DNA of 64,000 nucleotides. Source: Diphasiastrum complanatum (lineage: Eukaryota > Streptophyta > Lycopodiopsida > Lycopodiales > Lycopodiaceae). The stretch's first letter is position 1. Each line of letters opens with the position of its first letter. Below are positions 1 through 9,779 of the stretch, in pieces. The notes beneath the pieces were generated by a model that was given only the letters and a program-made list of their open reading frames with translations, did not search any database and was not told where the DNA came from. Location: contig CM055101.1 of the NCBI GenBank assembly GCA_029204225.1, positions 64,289,345-64,353,344 on the forward strand, written 5' to 3'. Position numbers and translations under genes: made by a program.

Positions 1-336
1 ACTCGTTCTTAGAAACAATCCTCATGATCCCTTCCTTTGAATTCTTCGACCATTGTAAAGCTTGACAGAGCTTCGTGTTACTACTCAATGGCAACACTTC
101 ATGACTTCCAATTCCATGTTACAGCTTTAGTTCAGCTTGGATACTTTTGTGGTACTACACATTCAGCACATGCAAACTTGTGCCAAGCTACAACATTGAT
201 ACCTTGCAACAACAACTTCAACATATGCATTTTCTTTTTGCAATTTTGTAGTTTGTGGCATTTACATAAGTTACATTTTCTAGCCCACATTAAGGACAAA
301 AAGTTTTGTTTGAGTGACAATTTTTTGTATGCCTAA

Positions 337-366
337 TTGAGGACAATATTTTGAAGTAGGAGAGAG
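337..366 (+). other. Remnant of a gypsy 3' end (polypurine-tract block)
   Basis: The stretch reads TTGAGGACAATATTTTGAAG followed by a purine run. This GAGGAC...AAGTAGG-purine layout recurs just before an LTR at 42501-42528 and again, diverged, at 39771-39802, so it is probably the last bases of a decayed gypsy element. No LTR is recognisable after it. Bases 1-336 upstream hold no gene I recognise. Confidence 0.35.
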
Positions 367-481
367 TTAAGATCAAACTTACAACATAGTGCCCCATTCC
401 TTCAGTGTCCTAAGTCTAGATAAGATTAAGGGATCTTAGCCCTAATATGGTAACATCCTAAAAGGTTACATAAGGATGTTC

Positions 482-825
482 CATAGAACCCACGGTTCTC
501 AGAACCGTGGGTCCTGAGAACTGTGGGGTGAACCGTACCACGGTTCACGAACTGTGGTACGGTTCCTCCAATTAATTAATTAATTTCCTTTATTTCACAA
601 ATTTTAGAAATGGTCCTCAGATTTCACAGATTTTTGGCATTACATAGATTTCACAGATTCAAATGATTTCACAGATTTTTTAGGCCTTTTTTTGCATATT
701 TTTGGGGGTGGGAAACTAAAAAAAAAATTAATCAATAAATTGGACGGTTCACCATGGTTCAACCTTAAATTTTTGGTGAACTGTACGGTTCTGAGAACCG
801 TGGTGAACCGTCCACGGTATCTATG
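482..825. mobile_element. hAT-like MITE, 344 bp, with 8-bp target duplications
   Basis: The element starts CATAGAACCCACGGTTC and its other end, read on the opposite strand, starts CATAGATACCGTGGACGGTT, so the termini are imperfect inverted repeats. It is flanked by perfect 8-bp direct repeats GGATGTTC (474-481 and 826-833), the target-site size of hAT elements. The body is AT-rich and non-coding. Several perfect hairpins of ACGGTTCT/AGAACCGT type lie near both ends. The first five terminal bases match the larger hAT element at 1288, so that family or a relative may have mobilised it (inference). Confidence 0.85.
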
Positions 826-2616
826 GGATGTTCCAAATCAATATAGATAGAGTTGTTAATGACACAACAGCTTATGCTCTCGTCTACTCTTTACTTCTTT
901 GTAGGAAACTCATTACTCTTCCATGTATGATGTAAAGGATCAGCCATTGACTATATTTTATGTTCTTTCAGTATGTTAATTGGAGGATGCTATTAGTTTC
1001 ATCTTTTATGATTTATTGTTCTCAAGTGATGCCATATCTATGATTATGTGTTCATAACTATACCATTGTGAAAGCCCTACAAAGGAACTCGAGACATCTA
1101 AATCATCAATTATAGAACAACTATTAGAGATCTTACTTATAATGTTTTGTATGCCCTTAAGGAACCTTTATTCCAAGAAGCTACTAGATTCGGGCTGATA
1201 TCACCTGGCCACATCCAAGGTACTAAAATATATATGATTGCAAAGTTATACCATTTCAACAATTTAATAAGGGAAATTGGTATGAACCATAGTTGCACAG
1301 AATCGCGATTCTGGGACTGAGCGTTTCGGAAATCACGTTTCTGAGAAACGTGATTCTCGGCCCAGAATCGCATTCCAGAATCGTGCAAAAAAAAATCAAT
1401 AAATTAAAAATTTTGAACACCTCTTCACGGCCAGAATCACGCCAGCCATTAAGGTGTTAAATTTTTTTGTTTTGAGCTGTAGGCGTCGGATCTTGGCGTG
1501 TGGATAGTCGACAGGCATCTACTCAGCGATACGGAGGTGGTGTGCACGGTGCCAGGGGGATCTGAGCTTCGTGGAGATCGAAACGATCAGTTTTCGATTT
1601 TTGGTAAGTGTAGGCTTGTTTTTTTTGCAAGTGTTGACATTGAGCTGTAGGCAACCAAATCAAGCGTAGTTTGGCTCTAGACCACCTTTCTTCATGCCCA
1701 CGGTGATTCCTACGGGGTCAGTTTCAACCATTACGGCACACCTTGCGAGATTTGAACACCACAATCCAAATGCTTGTTTCTTTTTGCCATTTTCAGAAAA
1801 TGGCTCCTGGGCAACCGATTCAGGTGATGTCTGAGCCTAGAATGCATTTCCACATGCCCACACAGACTCCTATGACATCCGTTCTGCCCGTCTACGTCCG
1901 TAGCACAAATTTCAATTTTCTTGCCCTAATTCCATGATTTTTAGGGTTTAGGGTTAGAGCATCGTGCAAGCATCTGCCAGTAGCGTGGTTTAGGCCTACA
2001 CTGGACTCCTAGACGCCTGCAAGGACTAGCGTCAGTCGCCCGTTTTCACTCGCACTAAAATTATTCTATCCCTCGCCCTGTCTCGTGTGTTTTTGGCACT
2101 TGCTATGATGTTGCTAGAATCAATGTGACGCGTGCTCGGATGTGTTCAGCTCTGTTTTAGGCTGGTAATGTTTTTCAATGCAGTGTGTTTTCTTCTACTG
2201 AACGGTTGTTTGCTTGTTTTTGTTCACAAGTTTGATCTCGTGTGGACACGATGCCGGTGCAGGGCCGAGGCCTTTGGGGCGAGGTTGAGCTTACTGAGGG
2301 GGATGTGGCTACACACCATGGCTCGGGAGTCCGTAGATAGAGATGCTTGCATTGTGGTGGTCAGCACGTTCTAGGCAGGGTTTAGGTGCAGTGCATGGTC
2401 CAGGCGGTGCCACTCCAGTTCCACCCGCAGCAGCAGGGCTTACTTTAGAGGGGAGAGCGTCACATGAGCAGGTTGGATCAGCAGCAGCAGGTCCTTCTCG
2501 TCCCTCCTCTTCTTCGGCGGCAGATGCAGCACATGGTTTGACAGGTCCTCCCGGTCCATGCTGCTAAACACATCTCAACTATTGTCTAAATTTTTCACTG
2601 AATGTCTGTGTTGCAG

Positions 2617-3139
2617 GTCACATCTACGGCCATGCGCCTGGTCACTTTTGTTACCAGGAAGAGGCGTGTGTTGGCCCTATTCCGCACCTTCTCGCACCTG
2701 AACCTGAAGAAGCCAGCACCCACACGCTTTGCCTTTTACATTTTGGTGCTAGAGCGATTAGTATTGGTGAAGGACGCATTGAGGCGGATGGTTTCCAGCG
2801 AGTCCTTCCGAGAGTTCATGGACGTCCCACATGCGGCGTTTTTCCGGTCCACTGTGTTCGGTGAGCCATTCTGGAGAGATGCTGAGGAGATTACTGGGGT
2901 CCTTCTACCCATTTTCAGAGTGCTGCGCCTGGTAGACCGTGAGGGGTGCACTCTCGGCCTCATTTACGAGTTCATGGCCCGCATCGGCGAGGGGATGCAG
3001 ACGTCAGCCTTGGTCGAGCACAGGTATGACTCTTCAGTGTCTAGTTTGGTGTTTCTCAGTCAAGTCTGATTCGATTCTTTTATGCTATGGCAGCTATGGT
3101 TACATGATTGTTGTGATTTGCCTACTGCAGGAGGCGCGA
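2617..3139 (+). pseudogene. hAT (DUF659-type) transposase, upstream part, interrupted by a retrotransposon
   Basis: After a TTGCAG acceptor at 2616 an open exon runs to a GT donor at 3024. Its protein resembles the segment downstream of DUF659 in plant hAT transposases (LFRTFSHLNLKKPAPTRFA, then VLRLVDREGCTLGLIYEFM). A 107-bp intron (3024-3130, GT-AG) follows. The next exon begins at 3131 and is cut after 9 bases by the gypsy LTR at 3140. The reading frame resumes correctly at 9780 once the insertion and one target copy are ignored, so the insertion hit an exon. DNA between 1400 and 2600 includes an open proline/alanine/serine-rich segment (2343-2567) that may be a decayed N-terminal exon. 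I see no BED zinc finger there. Confidence 0.8.
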
Positions 3140-3583
3140 TGTTAGGGACCCAACTCCGTTGGGTCCCAAACCCAGACTTGAGACCAGACGATGACTGGGC
3201 CTGTAGACTTGACCGGTGACTCGTGAACCTGCATGGTTGCCACGTGTCATGATCCAGGAGTGCACATGGCTTGGAGTCTCTCTCCTTGGAGGTATACAAG
3301 GGGAGGACTCATTTGCCATCCATTCTGTCTACCTAGGAGGAGGTGGATGGAGAGCGTGTGCACGGCCAGGATGTATTGCTAGCGTGAGGCAGGAGATGGC
3401 TGAGAGCCTAGGCGGTGGTATGGGACGCCGTCTGAATGGAGGTCGGATCCAGCTCGATACGGTCACAGGCCAGGGCACGGTGGGTGGACCCGGATTAGGT
3501 CCTATGGCGGGGTGGAACGTGAATCATTCGGTCTCTTGTGGTTAACCGACACCTGGAGGTTTGCAACAAGTAAGTTTGTAACA
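3140..3583 (+). repeat. 5' LTR of the gypsy element
   Basis: This 444-bp direct repeat matches 9335-9774. It starts TG, ends CA, and is followed two bases later by the primer-binding site. Compared with the 3' copy it carries an extra 8 bp or so near 3390 and lacks 3 bp near 3305. Confidence 0.95.
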
Positions 3584-3585
3584 TA

Positions 3586-3597
3586 TGGTATCAGAGC
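3586..3597 (+). other. Primer-binding site (initiator-Met tRNA type)
   Basis: TGGTATCAGAGC lies two bases after the 5' LTR. This is the usual plant LTR-retrotransposon primer site complementary to the 3' end of initiator methionine tRNA. The 3598-4518 leader that follows is non-coding and contains a poly-A run near 3750. Confidence 0.92.
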
Positions 3598-4518
3598 CAT
3601 TGCATACTGAAAGCAGGTGCGTTGATCCGTAGTTGATTTCTTGTAATTTACGATGCTTCTGACGGGATTCAAAATGGTTTTAAAATGTATTTTTTATGCA
3701 CCCCTTGGTGTTTTGTCCTTAGCTGTTTTTGGGCTTTTTTGAAAGAAAATTCAAAAAAAAAAAAAAAAACAGTAGGGCCCCTGATACGCTGCCACGTGGC
3801 ACTGTCCAGTCCCGGACAGGTGGCAGAAGAGAGCGAATCTTGTTTCCGCTCAGATCCGAAGTACAGGGTTGATCTTTCAGGGGCCCCCCAGCATGACAAA
3901 AAACTAGTTGATCGCTGTTTATCCAAAGGGGGTCTCTTGCCTTCACAAAAATGTAAAATTTGTAATAAATGAACCTTCAAATCGCTGTTCAGGGGCGGAC
4001 ACGTGTCTTCCAGATTGTGTAGACATTTCCGCTGGGCCAGTAGTGAGCGGACAGCAGTTCCGCGAGCCTCAATCTTTTTTAATTTAAAAATAATGTAAGC
4101 CCCCTGTTGCAATGAACTGCAACGATGTTGATAGGGGTCTGAAAACCAGTGATGAAGGCTTGAAGGCCAGTGTAACTCCTGGAAGGGGTGAGGTGGCATC
4201 TATTTGCCACGTGGGATGGAAACTAACCAATCCCTTGGTTGTGTTTAAGCTTAGCGGCAAAGGAATGTCACTTGGCAGATGGTAAGCAAGCATGGAGAGG
4301 GAGGCATACCTCTCCTATGCAAGAGTTTTTTTGGGAAGAAGAGGTGGAGGTGGTGGTGCATCCTTCTGCTTGCTCTCTCTTATTCCTCTTGGCAGCCATG
4401 GACAATACCATTTGGTTTGTAAAGAGACAGCAAGAGTAGTTTGTATTTACCTTCCTTGAGTAGCTTTTGATTCTCTTCTATCTTCTCTTCTTAATTCACC
4501 TCTCTTCTCTCTGTAAAA

Positions 4519-5778
4519 ATGGAGCCTACTCCTACTACACAGCCTATGTCCCCTGTTCATGAGGCTACAGTATCTGCCTCTGTCTTAGACCCTGATGCTT
4601 TGATGCTGGCTATTAACAGTCTACAGCAACAGATTGTGGATATGCAAGCTAAGCACAGTCGGGATCAGCAGGACCTCAAGGAATTGACGCAGCTAAGGCA
4701 ATTGGTGCATCAACCCTTGTTTACTCCTGAAGTTTTTGCTGGGGAAAAGAAAGATAGAACCCCGGAGGCGGTCTTGCAATGGCTGGATCGATGGAATTCG
4801 CACTTTTCCATGCACGATTCATCCGAGGACAACAAGATCAATCTAGTCGTCATGTACCTGCGAGGTAAAGCTTTTACCTGGTGGCAAGATATAAGGGGTA
4901 AGCCTGAAGTTCCTAGGAATTGGGAGGATTTCTGTAAGGCCTTTAAGGCGGCCTTCCTTCCTATTCTTGATGATTTTGAATTCTACCATCACTATGCAAC
5001 GATCCATATGGGAAACCGGCCCCTGGATCAGTATTTGCAAGAATTTCAAGACGTCTATTCTCGTTTTGCAACTAGAATAGATCCTTTGCTAGTAAAGTTG
5101 CATTTCATACTGGGGTTACCAAGAGACTACCAGCTAGAGGTCAAGAGGAACCAGCCTCTTACCCTCGAGGATGCTGGTCGCTTTGCCAGAATCTACGATG
5201 ATACTCGTACCACAGCTAAGCCTGAGACTGGGGTCTTACCCGACGTAAAGGGTAAGAGGCCTTTCTTTCCAAAGAAATCGAAAGATAAGGCAAAGGAAGG
5301 GGCTTCAGGTTCAGGGAAATCGAAGAAAAAATCTACCTTGGACCAGGAAACCTTCATGAAAGCCAGAAGCGACAATCTATGCTTTAATTGCATGGAACCA
5401 GGTCATGTCGCGAAGGAATGTCCAAAGAAACGGAAAGCTAAAGGGGCATCTTTTAAGACGCCCGGTAACTCTAGCATATCTAGTGTACCACATCTTTCCT
5501 TTGCTGGTAATTCTGTGTGTGAGCATTGTTGTTTTAATACGGCTGTTTTTGGCCCTCATGACCTCATTCGGATGAAGGGGGTTGTGGGTGGTCAAGCCGT
5601 AACTATTTTATTTGACGATGGTTCCACACATAATTTTATTAACGCTAATTTGTTGCAGAAGCTAAAGGTGGAAACAAGGCAAAGTGACCACCGATACACA
5701 GTGAAGCTGGCAACTGGAGCAGAAAGCCAAGTTTGGGACCAGATAGTCCCACGTCTACCAATAGAGATTCAAGCCTAA
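4519..5778 (+). CDS. Gypsy Gag with protease start (419 codons)
   Basis: Residues 1-70 form a leader with a probable coiled coil (LQQQIVDMQAKH). Residues about 72-230 are the retrotransposon gag capsid domain, including the WW of LRGKAFTWWQDI. A lysine-rich linker leads to a zinc knuckle C-X2-C-X4-H-X4-C at residues 288-301 (CFNCMEPGHVAKEC). The retropepsin-like protease starts near residue 355, but where the family has D-S/T-G this copy reads D-D-G at residues 366-368, so the protease is probably inactive. A TAA at 5776 ends the frame, yet coding similarity continues in the same frame, so the stop is a later mutation. Confidence 0.88.
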   Translation: MEPTPTTQPMSPVHEATVSASVLDPDALMLAINSLQQQIVDMQAKHSRDQQDLKELTQLRQLVHQPLFTPEVFAGEKKDRTPEAVLQWLDRWNSHFSMHDSSEDNKINLVVMYLRGKAFTWWQDIRGKPEVPRNWEDFCKAFKAAFLPILDDFEFYHHYATIHMGNRPLDQYLQEFQDVYSRFATRIDPLLVKLHFILGLPRDYQLEVKRNQPLTLEDAGRFARIYDDTRTTAKPETGVLPDVKGKRPFFPKKSKDKAKEGASGSGKSKKKSTLDQETFMKARSDNLCFNCMEPGHVAKECPKKRKAKGASFKTPGNSSISSVPHLSFAGNSVCEHCCFNTAVFGPHDLIRMKGVVGGQAVTILFDDGSTHNFINANLLQKLKVETRQSDHRYTVKLATGAESQVWDQIVPRLPIEIQA

Positions 5779-5802
5779 AAGGATAAATTAGACTTTCATA
5801 TT

Positions 5803-7191
5803 ATGAATCTAGATATGGTAGATGTTATACTTGGTAAAGAGTGGTTCTATGAGAGGAACGAGTCTATGAAGAAAATCTATGTAACACACAGTTTGTCGTT
5901 CTTACATAATGGCTCACTCATAGAATTGAATGGAAATGTTGATATTTCTACTCCGTATATGCTTTCTGCTTTGGAAACTGTTAAATGTATGGATATTGTG
6001 GATTGCAGTTCTTACCTATGTTGGTTAAAAGATTTTACTTACCATGAAGAACGTAGTTTGCAATTTTACAATCTCCAAATGGAATTAATGTCTAATAACC
6101 TAAAACAAGAAAATTCCCCGGAAGGTGAAATTTTTAGGAAACTTAGACAAGAATTTAACGATGTATTTCCTCAGCAGCTTCTCGAGGGTCTTCCCCCCTC
6201 TAGGGGTGTTGACCATGGTATTAAACTGATTCCTGGTAGTTCTCCTATATCACTGTATCCATAGAGGATGAGTACTACTGAAGAGGATGAGGTTTATAGG
6301 CAACTGCAAAATTACCTTAAGATGGGCCATGTTAGGCCTAGTAAATCTCCCTGGGGGGCACCTGTGCTCCTTGTTGATAAAAAAGACGGAGGCACTCGTC
6401 TTTGTGTGGACTTTAAAAAGTTGAATAAGTTAACGATTAAAAACCGTTATCCTTTGCCACGAATGGATGAACTGGTTGATCGATTGCATGGTGCAAAGTA
6501 CTTCACCAAAATCGATTTGAGATCAGGGTATCATCAGATTCGCATAAAGACTGAGGATATTGAAAAAACCGGGTTTAGAACTAGGTATGGCCATTATGAG
6601 TTTCTGGTTTTACCATTTGGCTTGACAAATGCTCCAGCGACTTTCCAGCAAATGATGAACGATCTTCTTCGTCCATATCTGGGAAAGTTCGTAATAGTCT
6701 ACTTGGATGATATTCTCATCTATAGCAAGACCTTGGAGGAGCATGAGGAGCATCTCAGGATTGTCTTAAAGTTACTTAGACAGCTTTTTGCCAAGGAATC
6801 CAAATGTGTGTTCTTCCAGAAAAGGTTGTTATAACTTGGTCACATTATTTCGGACCATGGGTTGGAAATTGACCCAAATAAAGTCCGACAAGTACGAGAA
6901 TGGCCTATTCCTAAAACCATCCGGGAGGTTAAGTCCTCTTTGGGCTTTACGGGGTTTTTTCATAGATTCATCTTGAATTATGCATTAATTGCATTGGCTT
7001 TGACGAATGTCCTCAGAGGGGCTAAAAGAGTTAGCCGGCACAGTAAGTTCAGTCCTCCAGTTACTTGGACTGAAGAGTTGAATCAGAGTTTTGAGAACCT
7101 CAAATACTATGTAATCACAGTGCCTATTCTACACATAGTGGATCCTAACAAGCCGTATGTACTTGAAACGGATGCAGTGACTATGCTATAG
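5803..7191 (+). pseudogene. Gypsy reverse transcriptase region (broken)
   Basis: The rest of the protease domain and a linker occupy about 5803-6200. Reverse transcriptase follows, with [27 protein letters not shown] and the catalytic YLDD at 6700-6711. TAG at 6262-6264 and TAA at 6832-6834 both fall in the same frame and each replaces what is normally a tyrosine codon in this family. The thumb and connection region (GFTGFFHRFI) follows. Near 7170-7180 one base appears to be missing just at the first RNase H aspartate, and the frame ends at 7191. The copy cannot make a full polyprotein without repair. Confidence 0.88.
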
Positions 7192-7916
7192 GCGCAGTCC
7201 TATATCAGAATGGTAGACCGGTAGCTTTTGAAAGCAAAAAGCTGGACCCTGCTCAAAGGCGGTATTCCACCTATGACAAGGAACTTTTTGCTGTCAATAA
7301 TGCCTTGAAAGTTTGGAGACATTACTTGTATGGCTCCCAGTTTACTATAGTTACTGACCATCAAGCGTTAAAGTATATTAACGATGCGGTCGACCTTAGG
7401 GGTCGTAAGGCCAGATGGTCAGAGATGCTCCAAGAATTTCATTATGACATTGAGTACCGGAAGGGTACCTCTAATAGTGTCGCGGATGCCTTAAGCCAGA
7501 TTGGAGAGGTTAATCAGTTAAGCTTTTCTAAGATCCAATCTGAGTTGTATCTGTCCTTAAGAGATTTGTGTAAGACCGATAGGTACTTCGGTCGTATTTG
7601 GCTAGATGTCCTGGCAGGTTCTACTAGATCTAGTGATGAGCTTGGAATGCAGGATTCCAAGATTTCTCCTCAGGATAGGATACAGAAAGACTATTCCATT
7701 AGGAATGGGTTACTTTTCCGGAATGGAAAAGTTTGTGTGCCAGAAAATGATGATATAAGGGCCCAAATCCTGCATGAATGTCATGACAGCCCATGCGCAG
7801 GGCACCCTGGCGCTCAGAGGACACTTGACTTAGTAAAAAGGAACTTTTACTGGACAAATTTAAAAAGTCAAGTGGAGGCATATGTTCGAACGCCAGTGTG
7901 CGCAATGCCAAGTTAA
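7192..7916 (+). pseudogene. Gypsy RNase H and integrase zinc-binding domain
   Basis: The frame shifted relative to the reverse transcriptase part shows RNase H signatures: the glutamate block (STYDKELFAV), VTDHQALKYI and NSVADALSQ. From about 7770 the integrase N-terminal H-H-C-C module is visible (HECHDSPCAGHP). A second frameshift near 7890 separates the two cysteines of this module from its histidines. The chain continues in another frame to 8070. Confidence 0.82.
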
Positions 7917-8925
7917 TAAAGCTGAAAGACTTAAGGCAGCTGGTTTGTTAATGCCCTTGGAAATTCCCGAAAGAAAGTGGGAAAGTATTTCCATGGACTT
8001 TGTGGTTGGGCTACCTCGGACGGGGAAGCAAAATGATGCCATTTGAGTAATAGTTGACAGGTTAACTAAAATGGCGCAGTTCATACCAACCAAGCAAACT
8101 GTCAAAGCTTCTGAACTTGCACAGCTTTTCGTGGAAAAGTTGTTCAGGTTGTTTGGTTTGCCGAATGACATTGTTAGTGATCGAGATCCAAAGTTCACTG
8201 GCAAATTCTGGCAAGCGGTCTTTGAGAAATTAGAGACCACTCTAAGTTTGGGGTCATCAGATCATCCTGAATCGGATGGTCAGACAAAGAGGACAAACAA
8301 GTCTATGGAAGATATGCTTCGGGCATATGTTTCCAGAAGACAGTCAGATTGGGAAAGGTACCTTCCAATGATTGAGTTTACGTATAATAGCGCAAAGCAC
8401 TCAGCGACGGGTTTTAGTCCATTTTCTCTGATGTATGGTTTCCAGCCTAGGGCTCCCATTTCAGTGGGCCTCAAAGGCCTCGAGGTTAAAGCAGCAGTAG
8501 ATTTCCTGCATGATATGCAAGAAATGTTTCTTGTGGCTCGCGACAACGTAAAAACGGCTCAGGATAGAGCCCAGTTTTACGCCAATCAAAACCGACAACC
8601 TAGGGTCAATGAGGAGGGGGCTTGGGTATATCTTAGAATTTCAAAGGATTCTAAGGTACTAAGGACTGGAAAATGTCCTAAGTTATCACCTCGTTATGCA
8701 GGGCCATTCCGTATAGTAAAGAAGCTCCATCGGAATGCGTACCAGCTAGAACTTCCTCAAGGTGTTAAGGTACATCCAGTTTTTCACATTAGTCGTTTAA
8801 AGGAACGACTTGGTGGAAACGATGACTTGATACCTCAAGAGGACTTAGTTCGGCTGGAGGACCTATTATCCTTTGTACCTACTGAACCACAGGCCATTGT
8901 TGATGTACGTCAACGTGGACTCTAA
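7917..8925 (+). pseudogene. Gypsy integrase core and C-terminal region
   Basis: The catalytic core shows the first aspartate in SMDFVVGLP, the second in NDIVSDRDPKF and the glutamate in the TNKSMEDM helix. A TGA at 8044-8046 interrupts the strand before VIVDRLTKMAQFIP and stands where the family has tryptophan. Past the core, the GPFRIVKKL and HPVFHISRLKERLG blocks form the integrase C-terminal domain. The frame stops at 8925 because of a 271-bp tandem duplication that is not a multiple of three. Confidence 0.85.
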
Positions 8926-9191
8926 GGTACCAAGGACTGGAAAATGTCCTAAGTTATCACCTCGTTATGCAGGGCCATTCCGTATAGTAATGAAACTCCA
9001 TCAGAATGCGTACCAGCTAGAACTTCCTCAAGGTGTTAAGGTACATCCAGTTTTTCACATTAGTCGTTTAAAGGAACGACTTGGTGGAAACGATGACTTG
9101 ATACCTCAAGAGGACTTAGTTCGGCTGGAGGACCTATTATCCTTTGTACCTACTGAACCACAGGCCATTGTTGATGTACGTCAACGTGGAC
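8650..9191 (+). repeat. 271-bp tandem duplication inside integrase
   Basis: Bases 8650-8920 are repeated almost exactly at 8921-9191; the junction sequence GACTCTAAGGTAC echoes GATTCTAAGGTAC at the start. The unit encodes the integrase C-terminal block just before the chromodomain. At 271 bp it shifts the frame by one. The two copies differ by only a few bases, so the duplication is recent relative to the LTR divergence (inference). Confidence 0.92.
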
Positions 9192-9307
9192 TCAGAAACT
9201 GGCAGGTAACTGAGTACTTGGTTCGTTGGAAAGGAAGTTCCGAGGACGATGACACTTGGGAGAAGGAACTTGACCTTAAAGTGAGATTCCCTGGATTCCT
9301 TCCTTAG
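8926..9307 (+). pseudogene. Second integrase C-terminal copy plus chromodomain
   Basis: The second duplication copy leads into a C-terminal chromodomain with the typical aromatic pattern (EYLVRWKGSSEDDDTWE), ending at a TAG at 9305-9307. Chromodomains are known in chromovirus integrases and are thought to direct integration to heterochromatin. The polypurine tract follows 14 bases later. Confidence 0.87.
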
Positions 9308-9321
9308 ATAAGGAATTTTTT

Positions 9322-9334
9322 AAGGAAGAGGGAA
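9322..9334 (+). other. Polypurine tract
   Basis: AAGGAAGAGGGAA lies directly before the 3' LTR, the expected primer for plus-strand DNA synthesis. Confidence 0.85.
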
Positions 9335-9774
9335 TGTTAGGGACCCAACTCCCTTGGGTCCCAAACCCAGACTTGAGACCAGACGATAACTGGGCCTGTA
9401 GACTTGAATGGTGACTCGTGAACCTGCATGGTTGCCATGTGTCATGATCCAGGAGTGCACATGGCTTGGAGTCTCTCTCCTTGGAGGTATACAAGGGGAG
9501 GAGGACTTATTTGCCATCCATTCTGTCTACCTAGGAGGAGGTGGATGGAGAGCGTGTGCACGGCCAGGATGTATTGCTAGCGTGAGGCAGGGAGAGCCTA
9601 GGCGGTGGTATGGGACGCCATCTGGGATGGAGGTCGGATCCAGCTTGATACGGTGACAGGCCAGGGCACGATGGGTGGACCCGAATTAGGTCCTATGGCG
9701 GGGTGGAACGTGAATCGTTCGGTCTCTTGTGGTTAACCGGCACCTGGAGGTTTGCAGCAAGTAAGTTTGTAACA
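9335..9774 (+). repeat. 3' LTR of the gypsy element
   Basis: This 440-bp copy of 3140-3583 starts TGTTAGGGAC and ends TTTGTAACA. It is followed by the right-hand target copy CGCGA at 9775-9779. Confidence 0.95.
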
Positions 9775-9779
9775 CGCGA

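Larger units (their letters stand above)
3140..9774 (+). mobile_element. Full-length Ty3/gypsy chromovirus-type retrotransposon
   Basis: Two LTRs of 444 and 440 bp start TGTTAGGGAC and end TTTGTAACA. They flank a primer-binding site, gag, protease, reverse transcriptase, RNase H, integrase and a C-terminal chromodomain, the Ty3/gypsy order. A 5-bp perfect target duplication CGCGA lies at 3135-3139 and 9775-9779. The LTRs differ by about 15-17 substitutions and a few small indels by eye, so the insertion is moderately old. The polyprotein is broken by several stops and frameshifts, so this copy is non-autonomous. A related family member survives as a fragment at 19534-20895. Confidence 0.95.

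Noticed and set aside
3669..4293. Minus-strand frames in the gypsy leader (up to 176 codons)
   Set aside because: They lie antisense in the untranslated region between the primer-binding site and gag, contain a poly-F run from the poly-A tract, and match no domain.
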